Shown: positions 52,921 through 63,887 of the stretch, piece after piece | How the letters are laid out: each line of letters opens with the position of its first letter | Numbering within the stretch: the stretch's first letter is position 1 | NCBI GenBank assembly: GCA_011032825.1 | Contig: JAADJZ010000007.1 | Location: 930,001 to 994,000 of the forward strand | DNA length: 64,000 nucleotides | Source of the DNA: Massariosphaeria phaeospora | Taxonomy: Eukaryota > Ascomycota > Dothideomycetes > Pleosporales | Direction of reading: 5' to 3' | Notes under the pieces: model-generated | What the model was told of the DNA's origin: nothing | Database searches by the model: none | The model's input: the letters and a program-made list of their open reading frames with translations, nothing else | Made by a program: the position numbers and the translations under genes

Positions 52921-54504
52921 ATGTTCTCCTCGAAACCTAAGATCCGCACCAGAACCGTCACCGTGCCCGTCAAGAAGCCACCCGCCGCCCCCGCCGACCA
53001 GGCTCCCTCCTCGCAGCGCACCCCCTCGCAAACAACTGCCACGCCACCGCAAAACGGGACTATCAGGCCCCGCAAGAGCAGTGGCCCGGCGGCGGCACCC
53101 ACCAGCCGGTACAGCTTGACGCCTTCACACAAAGTGCGCACGTCTTCAGCGCACACGCAATCGCGGGACTCGGGGCGCAGTTCGCTGTCCGTGGGCCATA
53201 TCCAGCAACGCAAACGCAAAGTCACCCCCACCACGCCGCAGTGGGCGAGCAGCAGCGACGACACGAGCGATGGAGACGACGATGAGGACCGACTGGGCGC
53301 CAGGAAGCGGCAGAAGACGAGCAGCAGTAGTGAGCCCGCGAATTCGCACCGCTGCCTGGAGCCAGACGTGAAGAGGCGCATACGGATACAGGACGTGGAC
53401 CCGGCCAAGCAGCAGAACGGCCTGTCTGCGGACGAGAAGGCCGGCAAGCAGGCGAGGCTGATACACGGCCTGAAGATGTCGAGGGGCGACTGGGTCAAGG
53501 ACTTCAAGCCGGCGTTTCCGGACAGGTCAGAGAACATGGTGGTCCAGCTGCAGTACCCCAGCGCCTCTCGTCCAGAACGGTTCGAGACGGTGGTGCCGCA
53601 CGACAACACCAACTTCAACCCGCTCGACGACATCTACTTCAACGTGGAAGAGATCATCGAACACTACCTGCCCGCCGACCTCCGCGCCTCCCTCACCTCC
53701 GAGACCGACGGCCCCGTGCGGCTCCTCAAACGCGCAGTCGCCAAAGGCTCGCCCGAAGACTTCTCGGCCGCCCTCCACGACTTCAACACGCTGATAGCCG
53801 CGAAAATGCAAGACGGCACCATCCCCAAAGTCCTCGACGCCATGCACGCCATCCCCCTCAGCCTCACCAAGCGCATCCTCGCCCAAGTCTACCAGCGCAC
53901 CGTCTCGCCACACGCACACCTCCTGCGCCGCGTCAAAGGCAAGGAAACGACATACGGCGAGCTGCTGCCCTCGTTCGCGCACACCATCTTCCAGCAAACG
54001 GCGCTGACGTCGTCGTCCGTCTTCGTCGACCTCGGCTCGGGCGTCGGCAACGTGGTCCTGCAGTCGGCGCTGCAGACCGGCGCCGAGAGCTGGGGCATCG
54101 AGATCATGGACACGCCCGCCTCGTTCGGCGCCCAGCAGGCCTCGGAGTTGCGCGCGCGTGCCAAGCTGTGGAACATCAGCCTGGGCCCCATCACGCTGCT
54201 GCACGGCGACTTCCTCGACGCGCCGCCGCTGGACGCAGTGCTGCGCCGCGCCGACGTGGTGCTCGTCAACAACAAGGTGTTCCCGCAGGCGCTCAACGGC
54301 GCGCTGCTCGACAAGTTCCTCGACCTCAAAATGGGCGCCAAGCTCGTCAGTCTAGAGAGCTTTGGCCTCGGCGGCAAGCAGGGCGTGCGCAATGAGCAGA
54401 GCATTGCCAATCTGTTCGACGAGGAGGCGTACGAGTCGGGCACGTATAGTGTTAGCTGGGCCGGCGAGAGCGTCAAGTACTTTATTGCGACAAAGGCGCG
54501 GTGA
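52921..54504 (+). CDS. DOT1: Histone H3 Lys79 methyltransferase DOT1
   Basis: Single exon, 527 residues. The first ~190 residues are disordered, Pro/Ser- and Lys/Arg-rich (nuclear, DNA-binding in homologues; VTVPVKKPPAAPADQAPSS). The catalytic region covers about 200-527: PDFSAAL-type helices, then YGELLPSFAHTIFQQTALTS, the SAM-binding FVDLGSGVGNVVLQSALQTG (near 368-382), GIEIMDTPASFGAQQ, and the NNKVF motif (near 449) equivalent to NNFxF, plus LKMGAKLVSLESFG. It methylates H3K79 in nucleosomes without a SET domain. The ATG is preceded in frame by a stop. Confidence 0.95.
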   Translation: MFSSKPKIRTRTVTVPVKKPPAAPADQAPSSQRTPSQTTATPPQNGTIRPRKSSGPAAAPTSRYSLTPSHKVRTSSAHTQSRDSGRSSLSVGHIQQRKRKVTPTTPQWASSSDDTSDGDDDEDRLGARKRQKTSSSSEPANSHRCLEPDVKRRIRIQDVDPAKQQNGLSADEKAGKQARLIHGLKMSRGDWVKDFKPAFPDRSENMVVQLQYPSASRPERFETVVPHDNTNFNPLDDIYFNVEEIIEHYLPADLRASLTSETDGPVRLLKRAVAKGSPEDFSAALHDFNTLIAAKMQDGTIPKVLDAMHAIPLSLTKRILAQVYQRTVSPHAHLLRRVKGKETTYGELLPSFAHTIFQQTALTSSSVFVDLGSGVGNVVLQSALQTGAESWGIEIMDTPASFGAQQASELRARAKLWNISLGPITLLHGDFLDAPPLDAVLRRADVVLVNNKVFPQALNGALLDKFLDLKMGAKLVSLESFGLGGKQGVRNEQSIANLFDEEAYESGTYSVSWAGESVKYFIATKAR

Positions 54505-55584
54505 GAAATCGCGGGTAGGGGAGGCGTGCGCTTGGCCTTGGGTTGCAATGGGGAATTACATGTCTCGCATTGGATAATGTAGACAGAATTGACATAACAG
54601 CACAGCACAGCACAGCACAGGCGAAAAAGTCCACTCTAGCAATCAGTCTTTCCAGGCGTACCACTTTCTCTTTTTGGGGCACAAGGGGTTGGCTTGGGGT
54701 TGGGTCAGTCAGTCAGTCATTCACACACAACATATTATATCCCTGGATTTTGGCGGGAAAAGGGGTCGGGTCCCGCATTCACGCACCGGAGTCGTAATGC
54801 CATTCTCATCACTACTACCTAGAATAGAACACTCTGTCCTTATTTCTAAATGCGTGCTTGCTTGCTCAGTAGAATAGATTAGGAGTAGAGTGGAGTGGAG
54901 TGCGGCTCATGAGGGGTTGAGGAGGGATAGATGATGAAAGGTCTTTTGCGCAGATCAGATGCGGTACTGAGCACATCAATATACACACACACATTCGATT
55001 TATTTTCTTCGCGTCTGCCTTTGGCGGTAAGTAAGCATGAGGTGAATGCAGTAGCTGGGTATGCAGAAGAAGAACATGCCCATGTAATTCCTCTCATGAT
55101 TGCGTGTACAGATCGCATCATAGTGACAGAAATCAAGCCATGCTACATCCATCCATCTCCCACCAACTAACTCAACTCTTCCCAATTAGCCCTCGTATCC
55201 TCCCAACCTAACCGAATCCATTATTCTCTATGCTCTCGCTCCATGGTATCTTACTTTTCGAAAAGGACCGTCCAATGCTGTATGTATGTGTATATGCATG
55301 TATATGTATGGTATCATCGCAAAAGGAAAGTTGTGTGAACCGTAAGGAGGCTCCGTATACAATGCAGATGACGATGATGGTGTACAGAAAGTGCTGACAT
55401 GTTTCCCCGCTGCGTAAATGAGAGTGTATGATGGCCAGCCACAGGGCTAAGCCAGTAGGAAAGTCGTAATGCGTTAAGGTCAGTCTGCTGGCGGTCTTCT
55501 TGTTATTCCGTATCTCATTCGTGGCCATTACTGCTGTCGTACCACTTCTCTTCCACGTTCTTTGTAAAGTCGACATGTTCGGCG
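54505..55584. other. Intergenic between convergent genes, 1.1 kb
   Basis: 3' flanks of DOT1 and the wall-protein gene. Minor simple repeats only: (CACAG)4 near 54601-54620, (CAGT)n near 54706-54718, and TATGTATGTGTATATG near 55280-55310. Confidence 0.5.
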
Positions 55585-56766
55585 TTATATCCAGAATGCC
55601 AAGGCGCCTCCTATCGCACCCCCCATCACCGCAACGTCCATCGCCCGATTCTTGTCCGCGGCACCAGATTGCAGGCCCGGTCTGCCAGAGGCCGTCTCGC
55701 TTGGCGGCGGTTGGTCGGCAGGGCCCGTCACGGCAGCGGGTTCGACGTACGTGTAGCTCGTAATGACGCTAGCTTGGCCATTTGAGCCGGTCGTAGTAAT
55801 CAGTTTGACGCTGGAGACACGGCCGGCAGGAGGCGTGTACGTGGTCACGAAGGTCGAGCCCTCTTCGTTCGTGGACGTGAGGACTTGGCCTCGGGTCGGC
55901 GCGAATTCGACGGCGGAGGTGGTCACAAATGTAGAGCCTGCAGTGTTGGTTGCTGTGAAGACAACTGCGGGCTTCGTTTCCTGTACCACCTCGGTTTTGC
56001 CTTGGCTGTTCGTACGTGTTATCGTGACGGCGACTGAGGCGGTGGGCTGGCTTAGAATCTGAGTGGACACCACTGTGACCTGGCCATCCTTATCCGTTAT
56101 CGAGACGGGTACTGGAACAGCAACTGCAGGTTCCCGACTGCTCTCTGGCGGAGGCGGTGGGGCGTCACTACTTTGCTGTCCCGGCGATGGGGCTCCGCTG
56201 CTGGACTGTTCAGGTGCAGGGGTTTCGCTGCTTGACTGTTCAGGGGCCGGAGCTCCACTGCTCGACTGTTGAGGCGTTGGGGCTTCACTGCTCGACTGTT
56301 GGGGCGGTGGGGCTTCACTGCTCGACTGTTGGGGCGGTGGGGCTTCGCTGCTCGATTGCTGGGGTGGTGGGGTCCCACTGCTCGACTGTTCAGGCGCTGG
56401 GGTGCTTACGGATTCAGGAGCCGGCGTTGGGGTCGTTGTATCATTTGCCGACGAAGGTACCTGTCTCTTTTTGAGATCTTCCACAGCCGCAACAATCAGT
56501 CTTGTAGCGAGGGGTGGGTCTTCGTTGTGAACGCTCTCGACGCCATGATGGTTGGATTCAAACACCCCGTCTCTGAAGTGTGTGAGCTCATTGAGGGCCA
56601 CATGGAGCGACTCTTCGGGCAGGGCGTTGAGCAGCTCCCGGAAGGCTTCGTTGGCGCTGGCGTAGATGGGTTTACGAGCGTCCTTCGTCGGGGAGGCGGG
56701 CTCTTCGCAAAGCACCGTGCCTAGCAGAGGGGCTGCAAGAACAGCGAGCCGGTAGAAGCCGTGCAT
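55585..56766 (-). CDS. GPI-type Ser/Pro-rich cell-wall protein with 11-residue repeats
   Basis: Single exon, 393 residues. Signal peptide (MHGFYRLAVLAAPLLGTVLC). A globular N-terminal part of about 100 residues (FRELLNALPEESLHVALNEL) ends at a possible Kex2 site (KKRQ). Residues about 115-205 consist of nine near-copies of an 11-residue unit (APPPQQSSSE). A Thr/Val-rich region with repeated STFVTT follows (GSTFVTTSAVEF, GSTFVTTYTPPAG), and the C-terminus (NRAMDVAVMGGAIGGALAFW) is a GPI-attachment-like hydrophobic tail. Inference: O-mannosylated wall protein. Repeats of this sort vary in number between strains in other fungi. Confidence 0.8.
   Translation of the reverse strand: MHGFYRLAVLAAPLLGTVLCEEPASPTKDARKPIYASANEAFRELLNALPEESLHVALNELTHFRDGVFESNHHGVESVHNEDPPLATRLIVAAVEDLKKRQVPSSANDTTTPTPAPESVSTPAPEQSSSGTPPPQQSSSEAPPPQQSSSEAPPPQQSSSEAPTPQQSSSGAPAPEQSSSETPAPEQSSSGAPSPGQQSSDAPPPPPESSREPAVAVPVPVSITDKDGQVTVVSTQILSQPTASVAVTITRTNSQGKTEVVQETKPAVVFTATNTAGSTFVTTSAVEFAPTRGQVLTSTNEEGSTFVTTYTPPAGRVSSVKLITTTGSNGQASVITSYTYVEPAAVTGPADQPPPSETASGRPGLQSGAADKNRAMDVAVMGGAIGGALAFWI
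56175..56400 (-). repeat. Nine tandem 33-bp coding units
   Basis: Plus-strand units such as GGGGCTTCACTGCTCGACTG recur with a 33-bp period and encode the APxPQQSSSx repeat of the wall protein. Confidence 0.85.
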
Positions 56767-59104
56767 CGTGACAGTGGGGATGAGGCTGGCGTGGAGTTGG
56801 TAGAGTGCGAGCGAGAGTGTGTATAGCCTGGCAAAAGGATATCTTAACTGCGGCCGGCAATGGTCGTTAGCGGGGAATCATGTCTGTAATCAAGGCCCGA
56901 ACTCAAGTTCCTAGTGAACAGAGATGCCCGTGGCAGGCAGCTGAGGCCTGTAGACAGGACAGCGCCGTGACGGGACGATGAATGCAGAAGAGAGCCGCTT
57001 ACACGAGGAGAGCAAGGGTGGCTGGTGGGGCGGTGACACCACAGATGATGCCGTAAGCTAGCGAATGGCGCTTTTCTGGCCGCAATTGTTATCCTTCTTC
57101 GCGACTCTGCTCAACAGAAACGACGAGAGCGGATGCAGAGGGGGCGAACGGGCAGCAGCGAGTGTTTGGAGGCTGTCGAGCAGGTGGCGATGGAATTGCG
57201 CAACATGGACAGAAGGCAGAAAGCAAGCTTACCACCTCTGACAGTGACTCGTCCCAAACACGAGCTGGGCCAGCTGCTAGACCGGGGCCGCGTAAACAGC
57301 CGCCGCCGCTCGAATTGGCAACCGCGATTCTCTGCGTTTCCCGTTTGGTGACATGTGTCTCTCACCACATTTTTACGCGGGATGCCTCCGAACAAGCTCT
57401 TGCGCTGCCTCGACCTCGCCACACGACTCGCACAACTTCTCCAAAACACCCTGCTATAAAGCCGCCCACGTTCTTGCTGCAGCCTGCAAGCCGGCGAGCA
57501 CTGCGCACTTGAAACCTGCAGACCTGGGAAACAACGTCCCTATATGTGGCATCCCTGCCTCCATCCGCGCTCGGAGCCTCGTGCTTGGGCCGGCGCATGC
57601 AAGCGTATCCCTGTCCCACAGACGACGTCACAATTGATCAGCCTAGCAAGCTTCGGCGCTATTGTGACGTTCGAGCAGCCGCACGTCCAGGCCTTCTGCG
57701 ACGCACGGGACGCATGTGCTGGCAATCGAGGGATAGTGATGGCTACAGTACGCAGCACCTACCCGGATCGTGGCCTTATTTCCGGCATCTGTTACCAGAG
57801 GCATCGAACAGATTCAATTGAACGAGTCCACCGTCCCCCAAGACAACAGAAATCCACAGGTCAACTCATCGCCGCGGCCGCGAATCACTTGCCCGCTCGC
57901 CTAATAGATAGCAGCCACCACCTCAACACCACCACTAAACAAATCTATTGATAGCAAACCCTGCATCTGCTTTCTACCTACAATCGCGACTCCACTCAGC
58001 CCCAGAACCGCAAAACTCCAGCAAATCAGCGAATCAGCGAATTTCCAACCCCACGTCATGCTAATTCGCCACGTAACATCCAGCCCGTCGCCCACCAAAG
58101 TTTGTTTCCGCTAAACGAACGAAAGCGATTAAGTTCTTTAGATGATACCGGCATGTTGAGGTGAAATGTGTGGTATGGAGCTTATCGTCAGGAAGCAGTT
58201 GTTCAGCATCAGCATTATTATCAGCATCTACGTCAGCACATACTAGTAGCACAGCTGTCATGCCGTCCACCAGATACTCGAACGCTCAACTAAAAGCTAG
58301 ACAGTCCATAGGGATGGGCAGTCGAGCTGGAGCGGGGTTGTTGCTGCGCTGTTCTCGCTCGCTGGGCTGAGCCTCATGCAGTGAGCTCTGAGCACAAGCG
58401 AACGAATGCATATCGTCACTTCGCACCCACGCCAACACAGCTTACGCGTACCCTCCCACAGCATGTGTACATACCTTCAAAGAACCCACACCACGTAGCC
58501 TATTTAGTTGCACACGCTATAATAGTTGCCATGTACGAAATGCGCGACTCTAGTGGCTGGATACGCCATCCGGAAAACTCACTCCTCACCAGACGTTCTT
58601 AGCTGGAGACGTTCACGTCATAGAATCAATAGAAAAAAAGAATAGAAGAAGAAATACATTACCACGAACCCCATCTCCCCTTCCCCCCTACATAACCCAA
58701 GCCCATTCACATGCCCCGACATCATATCTCGTTTCCACCCTCACTATATGCAACCACGTACATGCCTGGCCACCCAACCCAGTCCAGTCCAACCCAGTCC
58801 AATCCAATCCCATTCAAGCCAGCCCAGCCCAGCCAACAACAAGACACCTTTCCGCCAATGTCACATACTCCCACCCCAGAGGCGTCTCCCGACCGAGACG
58901 AAGATGAAGGAGAAAAAACAAAAAGAGATCGCTGTACGAGACTAGCTTGCTCGGAGCATCATGCACATTTTATACCACACTGCAATCTTGCAGCTTGCGA
59001 AAGAGACCTCAACGCCTCAACGTCACACCAACGACCATGATTATATCAGTGCGACCTTCATAAACAACACATCAGCATATGTACGAAGCCCAGATATCCG
59101 ACGT
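56767..59104. other. Gene-free stretch of 2.3 kb
   Basis: Between the wall-protein gene (start) and the RhoGAP gene (3' end), both minus strand. Only short spurious frames (all under 140 codons, no motifs) are found. A C-rich, G-poor segment with degenerate CCAGTCCAACC units lies near 58780-58840. I see no RNA gene or transposon. Confidence 0.45.
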
Positions 59105-62100
59105 TTAAACATGAGGATTCGAGGTCGGATCAAGAGGAGATTGTTGAGCGACCGGAGGAGGATTAGAGGGCGTTGTCGGTAGGATTTCGGGCTGAGCAGC
59201 ACTCGCATTCGACGGTGCTGCTACGGGGCCAGGATTCGGGCTCGTACCCGTAGGCGTAACATCGCTTGAACCTTCTTCGCTCGTCGCTGTTCTGGGAACA
59301 TCCATTGACTTGCCGCGGACGGGCAAATTCTCCTGGGGCCGCGCCAGATTCTGGAGATTCATCAGGTCCGACGAACTGCCCGGTGGGCTCATGGCGCGGA
59401 TCTTCTTGTCTGTACGATGATCCTTGTGTTCCTGTCGCCCCTTTCGAAACCAATCAAAGGGTTTTTTCTTCTCGCCATGTTCCTTGTCCGCCGCTCCGTA
59501 AGGCGCTGAAAGATCGTGCCTCTGCTGAGAGTCGTATTGAAGGCTTCGCCTTGGCCCGGCGCCGGAGCTACTGCCAAACGAGCTCATGCTCTTATTCGCA
59601 CCCGGCACAAATCCGTGCAGATCAGTTTGGCTTGCTGTTGGTGTTGCTCTACTCTCGGCCCGCCTGTGGCTCTTCCAAAAACTGCGCTTTTCTTCTTTTG
59701 GTGTCTCGTCGGCATGCTCGGCCTCAGAGTACTCTGTTGCCGTAGAATGTGACCTGAAAGATGCAGAAGGAGACATGCTGGGCTTCAGTGTAGCGCCAGA
59801 ATTGCGTGACGAGACAGGGTCGGAGTTGAAGGACTGCAGCGCCTCTTTCGAGAAGCTAGGGTGCTGGTGCGGTATTGATCCTGGGTGCGGAGGAGATGGT
59901 GGGCCGTCGAGTGCTCCGTTTCCAGATAAAGAATGTGTGGAACTGTGGGCGCTAGGATTGGTACTGCCTGGAGCCCGCTTTTTTTGCAGTTTGTTCGGTC
60001 TCCGGCCCGATTGTTTTTCTTCACTCACTGGCGAAACTTTCGACAGGATTTGCGTAAAGGTTCGAACGGTCGGGGCGAATTCCTGAGAGGGCCCCGCGTC
60101 AATAGGCCCTCCCACGAATTCGGATCTATCATGCACCGCCGTAAGTCGAGGACTACGTTGATTTTGTGGAGATGATGGTGTGGCCAATACTTGCGCGGCT
60201 TGGCTGGTTGCAGTAGGGGTAATACCTTCGCTCGGAGCCGGAACGATACCGGGAGATGGCAAAGGAAAAGCACCAGGCATGAATTCAAGCGAAGGTGTGA
60301 TAACGGTTGGCATCACATCAGCCGTCTTTAATCCTTCCCTCTCGCCCTCCGTAGTCGGCTGCACAATGTTTGGCTTCTCAAGTTGTTTTACTTGCTCGGT
60401 AGGCTGAGAAGGCTGTACAAGTTGCACAGAGTGCGTAGGTGTTGCAGGTTGTTCGGGTTGTGTTGGCTGTACAGGTTGTGTAGATTGTGCAGACTCCATA
60501 GAATCGGGTTGTATATGCTGCACAGGCCGACCAGGTGCTGGCAATTGCTGCTCTGCTGGCTGGAATATAAGTTGTACTGCTGGCTGGGAAAGAGGTTGAG
60601 GTTGTACTGCTGGCTGGGATACAGGCTGTACTGCTGGCTGGGAAACAGATTGCACTGCTGACTGAGAGGCAGGTTGTACTGCTAGCTGAGAGGCAGGTAT
60701 CGGCTGCAGCTCTATGGGCTGCTGCTCCGGCATTAGAGGGTACGCAAGAGCGCTGGCCGGACTGTACGTCTTTATCTCGTCTGCCACCGGAGTGGGTGGG
60801 TCTGAACCCCTGTCTCTTTGAAATCGCGCCCCGGGGACTACAGGAGACTTCTTAGATGGAAGAGTGTTACTTCGGTGAACCCCAGATCCGCCTGACGTTG
60901 CAAATGTCGTAGCAGTAGGGCTTGGTATAGCGCCGGAGTGCCGTGATTGCCTCGAAGATGTTGAGACATTACGGCGTATAGTTCCATATTTGCGTAGACT
61001 CTCTGCTCCAGCACTGGACGTAGTGGAAGCAGAACGACCCAGACCTGACTTATTTCGGCCAGGCGTAGTTGGTGTTCTGGCTTGCGGTGACGATGGCCCA
61101 CTTTCAACATGCTTGACCGTTCCTTCATCCACAGCGGTACCTTCCATACCGATCAGGAAGTTATCTTGATTGTCGATCAGAAAGATGAGCACATCTTGGC
61201 TAAACCGATAGTCTGCTGGAGACATATCGTGTTGTGGATGGGATAGAATGCCAGGCTGGAAAATGGCAGCGAGATTGAACGTCGTCATCTTATTGACCTC
61301 GAATTTCGCAGCAAATACCGCGAGAAGATCAAGTATATACAGGAGCAGCTGGCGGTTCAAAGACGGCAGCTCCTTGATCAAATGCTGGTAGATGCGAACT
61401 GCCGCTTCCGAGTTAAAGCCTCCTATTGATGGTGCCTGGCCTTCTAGATGCCCGACAGCTTCACCCTGATGATTTCGTAATGGCTGTCGGAAGGTATCGT
61501 AGTGCTGTAGGGGAATTATTGGCTCGGGCAGTTGGTTAAAGTAGCGACGCAAAATATTGGCAGCATCATGCACGGTGTAACCGGTCCAATCAAGGCCCTT
61601 TCCGTAACGAGGAGGGGTGTCAAATGCTATCTTCAGTTCTTTGATTCTCTTCTCAGATCCAGGCAGGCGAAATATGCCCTCGACATCGGTCGCTGCAATT
61701 TAAATTAGCCATGGACAAACACTACATTAGTAGCTAGGCAACCAACCTTTTTCCTTCAGGAAGACGCCGCATTTGGCGACTACGATAGGCACGTAGCCAT
61801 AAATATAGCTCTCGCCAGTCTCGTTAAACAGCGATATGGCAACGTTCGCATAGGGAATGCTAGTAATGAGGGGTACGCCGAAGATGCCGCGGACCTCAAT
61901 GTCTGTAATGATATTTATGGTTAGCGTATGCGCAGAGTGAACGACGAGTAGATGCTCGCAAGCAGGTCTTTGCGTGATATGGCTCTGTCGGAGGCGCCGT
62001 AGGCATACTCGTAAATATGCTGTTCTCCACAGGACCAGGGGTACGGCGCAAAGTAAGGTGGAGATGCAGTACCTTTTTCTTCTTCTTTCTTAACGTTGCG

Positions 62101-62232
62101 CTTGCTGAATTGCTTCCACCACGATGTCAGATCGCGCCTTGCGGACGCGGGTTCCGAAGCCGTTGGGGGCGGAGCGGGTTGAGGCTCCCCGTGGCGCGTC
62201 CGCGGCGTGTGCGTGTGTGTGCCGGTCGGCAT
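59105..62232 (-). CDS. Rho GTPase-activating protein, 3 exons
   Basis: Exons 62232-62073, 61902-61747 and 61692-59105 (introns 170 and 54 bp) give 967 residues. N-terminal basic linker (DLTSWWKQFSKRNVKKEEEK), then the RhoGAP domain at about 58-265: IEVRGIFGVPLITSIPYANV, YIYGYVPIVVAKCGVFLKEK, the arginine-finger motif GIFRLPGSE with Arg114, YGKGLDWTGYTVHDAANILR, and NKMTTFNLAAIFQPGILSHP. The remaining 700 residues are disordered, rich in Ser/Pro/Gln, with VQPVSQPAVQ-type repeats and Lys-rich clusters. It accelerates GTP hydrolysis by a Rho/Cdc42-type GTPase. Start at ATG 62232 is the first in frame after the leader; an upstream exon is possible. Confidence 0.88.
60600..60710 (-). repeat. Short Gln/Pro-coding tandem repeats in the RhoGAP tail
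   Basis: Units of CTGGGAAACAGATTGCACTG type (about 24-36 bp) repeat five or more times, encoding SQPAVQ motifs. In frame and low complexity. Confidence 0.75.
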
Positions 62233-63502
62233 CGCAGACGAAAGCGACGAAGGCTGCGGCTCTGCGTTGTTCGTGTGCTGCGGGCTCTACCACCTCTTGC
62301 CGTCCAGGTGGGTGGAGGCCTGGGGCCGGGCGCTAGGTATCCAGGCGAGGTACTTGTGTCCGGGGCCGCTACTCGGACAACGACGTCGCGTGTGGGTTGG
62401 TGTCAAGATGTCCAAAGGGTGTCTCGCATGGGTTGTAATACAAGCAGAGCGTGTCGCGAAAGGACCTGGGAACGTCTAGGTGTGCTTGAGAGTGGGTAGG
62501 CGTCAGCGACGAGGGCTTGGGGTCCGGTTTCTTGCGGTCGATGGCGGGCTAGTGAGAGTGAGTGGCTTCCGACAGGGCGCGCAGACGAGAGTGTCTGGTC
62601 GCGTGTGGGGAATGCGCGGTGCGGGTGCGAGTGCGGGTGCGGGTCGCAAGATGTGTTGGCGCAAGAGCGGCGGTGGGTCGGGGTGGTGCTCGACACAGCG
62701 GCGGGTCTCTCGAGCAACGCGACTCAGCGACAGCGGGACTGGCCAGGGACGACAGGGCTCAACAGCGGTAGGGGAACGGTATGGCGACGAGGAGGTGTGG
62801 CGACGTCAAGGCATGCAGGGTCAGGCACTGCGAAGGGCAACGAGCGCGGCGTGGGTGAGCAAGTGGCAGGCCGAAGCTGCTCTGACGAGGGAGCTCTTGG
62901 CGGTGGTGTTGTGGCTTGTCGGTCCGCGGTGCGCATCAGGGAAGACGGCCGGCCAGCCTCGGACGCGCGCAGGAGAGGAGCTGGCGCTGATGCTGATGCA
63001 GCACGCTTGATGACGGGGACGGCAGATGTCGCAGACTGGCAGTGGCCGGCGACGAGCAGCCTGCGGTCCCAGGTCCGAAGAGTGTGGTTGAATAATGAAG
63101 CCGCTGCCTGGGTGGGGGACAGGTACAGCTGCGCAGATGGCCGCCAGACCGCGGGACAACAATGGAACGGTGCGGTCGACGATGCTAAGATTAGAAAACT
63201 CGACGTGTGCTCACCGGCTCCGGGTAGGTTGCAGATGGCAATAGTCTTGTACCGCTGGTTCGAAGGCCATAGCAGTGCAGTTCGGCCGTCCGTCTGCTGG
63301 TGCTGGGTCCGCGCTAAGTAAGTAACGTTAGAGACAAAGCTCGCTTCCCAGAATTTGGGCCTAGGAAGCTTCGACAGAGTATCACGGGCATCATCGTCCA
63401 CTGTTTACCCACCACCCCTCAGCCAGTCACCGTCCTGTGCCTCGCCTCTCGTCAAGTCCCACACTCAACAATCACAACTACCCGCACCCTCCGCCCGCTA
63501 TC
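62233..63502. other. GC-rich divergent promoter region, 1.27 kb
   Basis: Upstream of both the RhoGAP gene (minus) and TIM9 (plus). Open frames of 225-238 codons exist on both strands, but they overlap, have no domains and Arg/Gly/Ala-rich composition dictated by GC content. I see no true gene; the last 100 bp are pyrimidine-rich, as in a TIM9 leader. Confidence 0.4.
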
Positions 63503-63887
63503 ATGGAAGCGTAGGCAACCTCTTCCTCTGTCTGTCCGACCATCGCTGACCCAATGCAGCCTCACCCAGGCTGAACAGCGCGAGCTGGGAAACCGCATGG
63601 AGAAGAAGCAGATGAAGGAATTCATGAACGTACGAACTGTCCCGCGACATGCCGCCGCGCAACAACTGCCAAATTCGCTGACGCGGGCCTAGATGTATTC
63701 CAACCTCGTCCAGCGGTGTTTCGACGACTGCGTCAACGGCTTCGAGAGCAAGTCTCTGACCTCGCGCGAAGAGAGCTGCGTCATGCGATGCGTGGACAAG
63801 AACATGAAGGGCTCGCAGCGGCTGGGCGATCGATTCCAGGAACAAAACGCCGCCATGGCACAGTCTGGGGGCCTGCCAGGACGGTAG
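63503..63887 (+). CDS. TIM9: Mitochondrial import chaperone Tim9, 3 exons
   Basis: Exons 63503-63510 (8 nt), 63560-63629 and 63693-63887 (introns 49 and 63 bp) encode 90 residues, the family size. Twin CX3C motif: CFDDC (Cys35, Cys39) and CVMRC (Cys55, Cys59), separated by 15 residues as in small Tims. Conserved block [20 protein letters not shown] and [13 protein letters not shown] are Tim9-specific. With Tim10 it forms the hexameric intermembrane-space chaperone that escorts carrier proteins to TIM22. The first exon carries only MEA minus one base; splice phases agree. Confidence 0.93.

Noticed and set aside
53527..54204. 225-codon minus-strand frame opposite DOT1
   Set aside because: GC-driven antisense frame; DOT1 catalytic motifs are on the other strand.
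57544..57951. 135-codon plus-strand frame in the 2.3-kb empty interval
   Set aside because: No start context, motifs or splice signals; amino-acid composition looks random.
62605..63401. Long frames on both strands upstream of TIM9
   Set aside because: Mutually overlapping, low-complexity Arg/Gly/Ser translation and no domain; treated as a GC-rich spacer.
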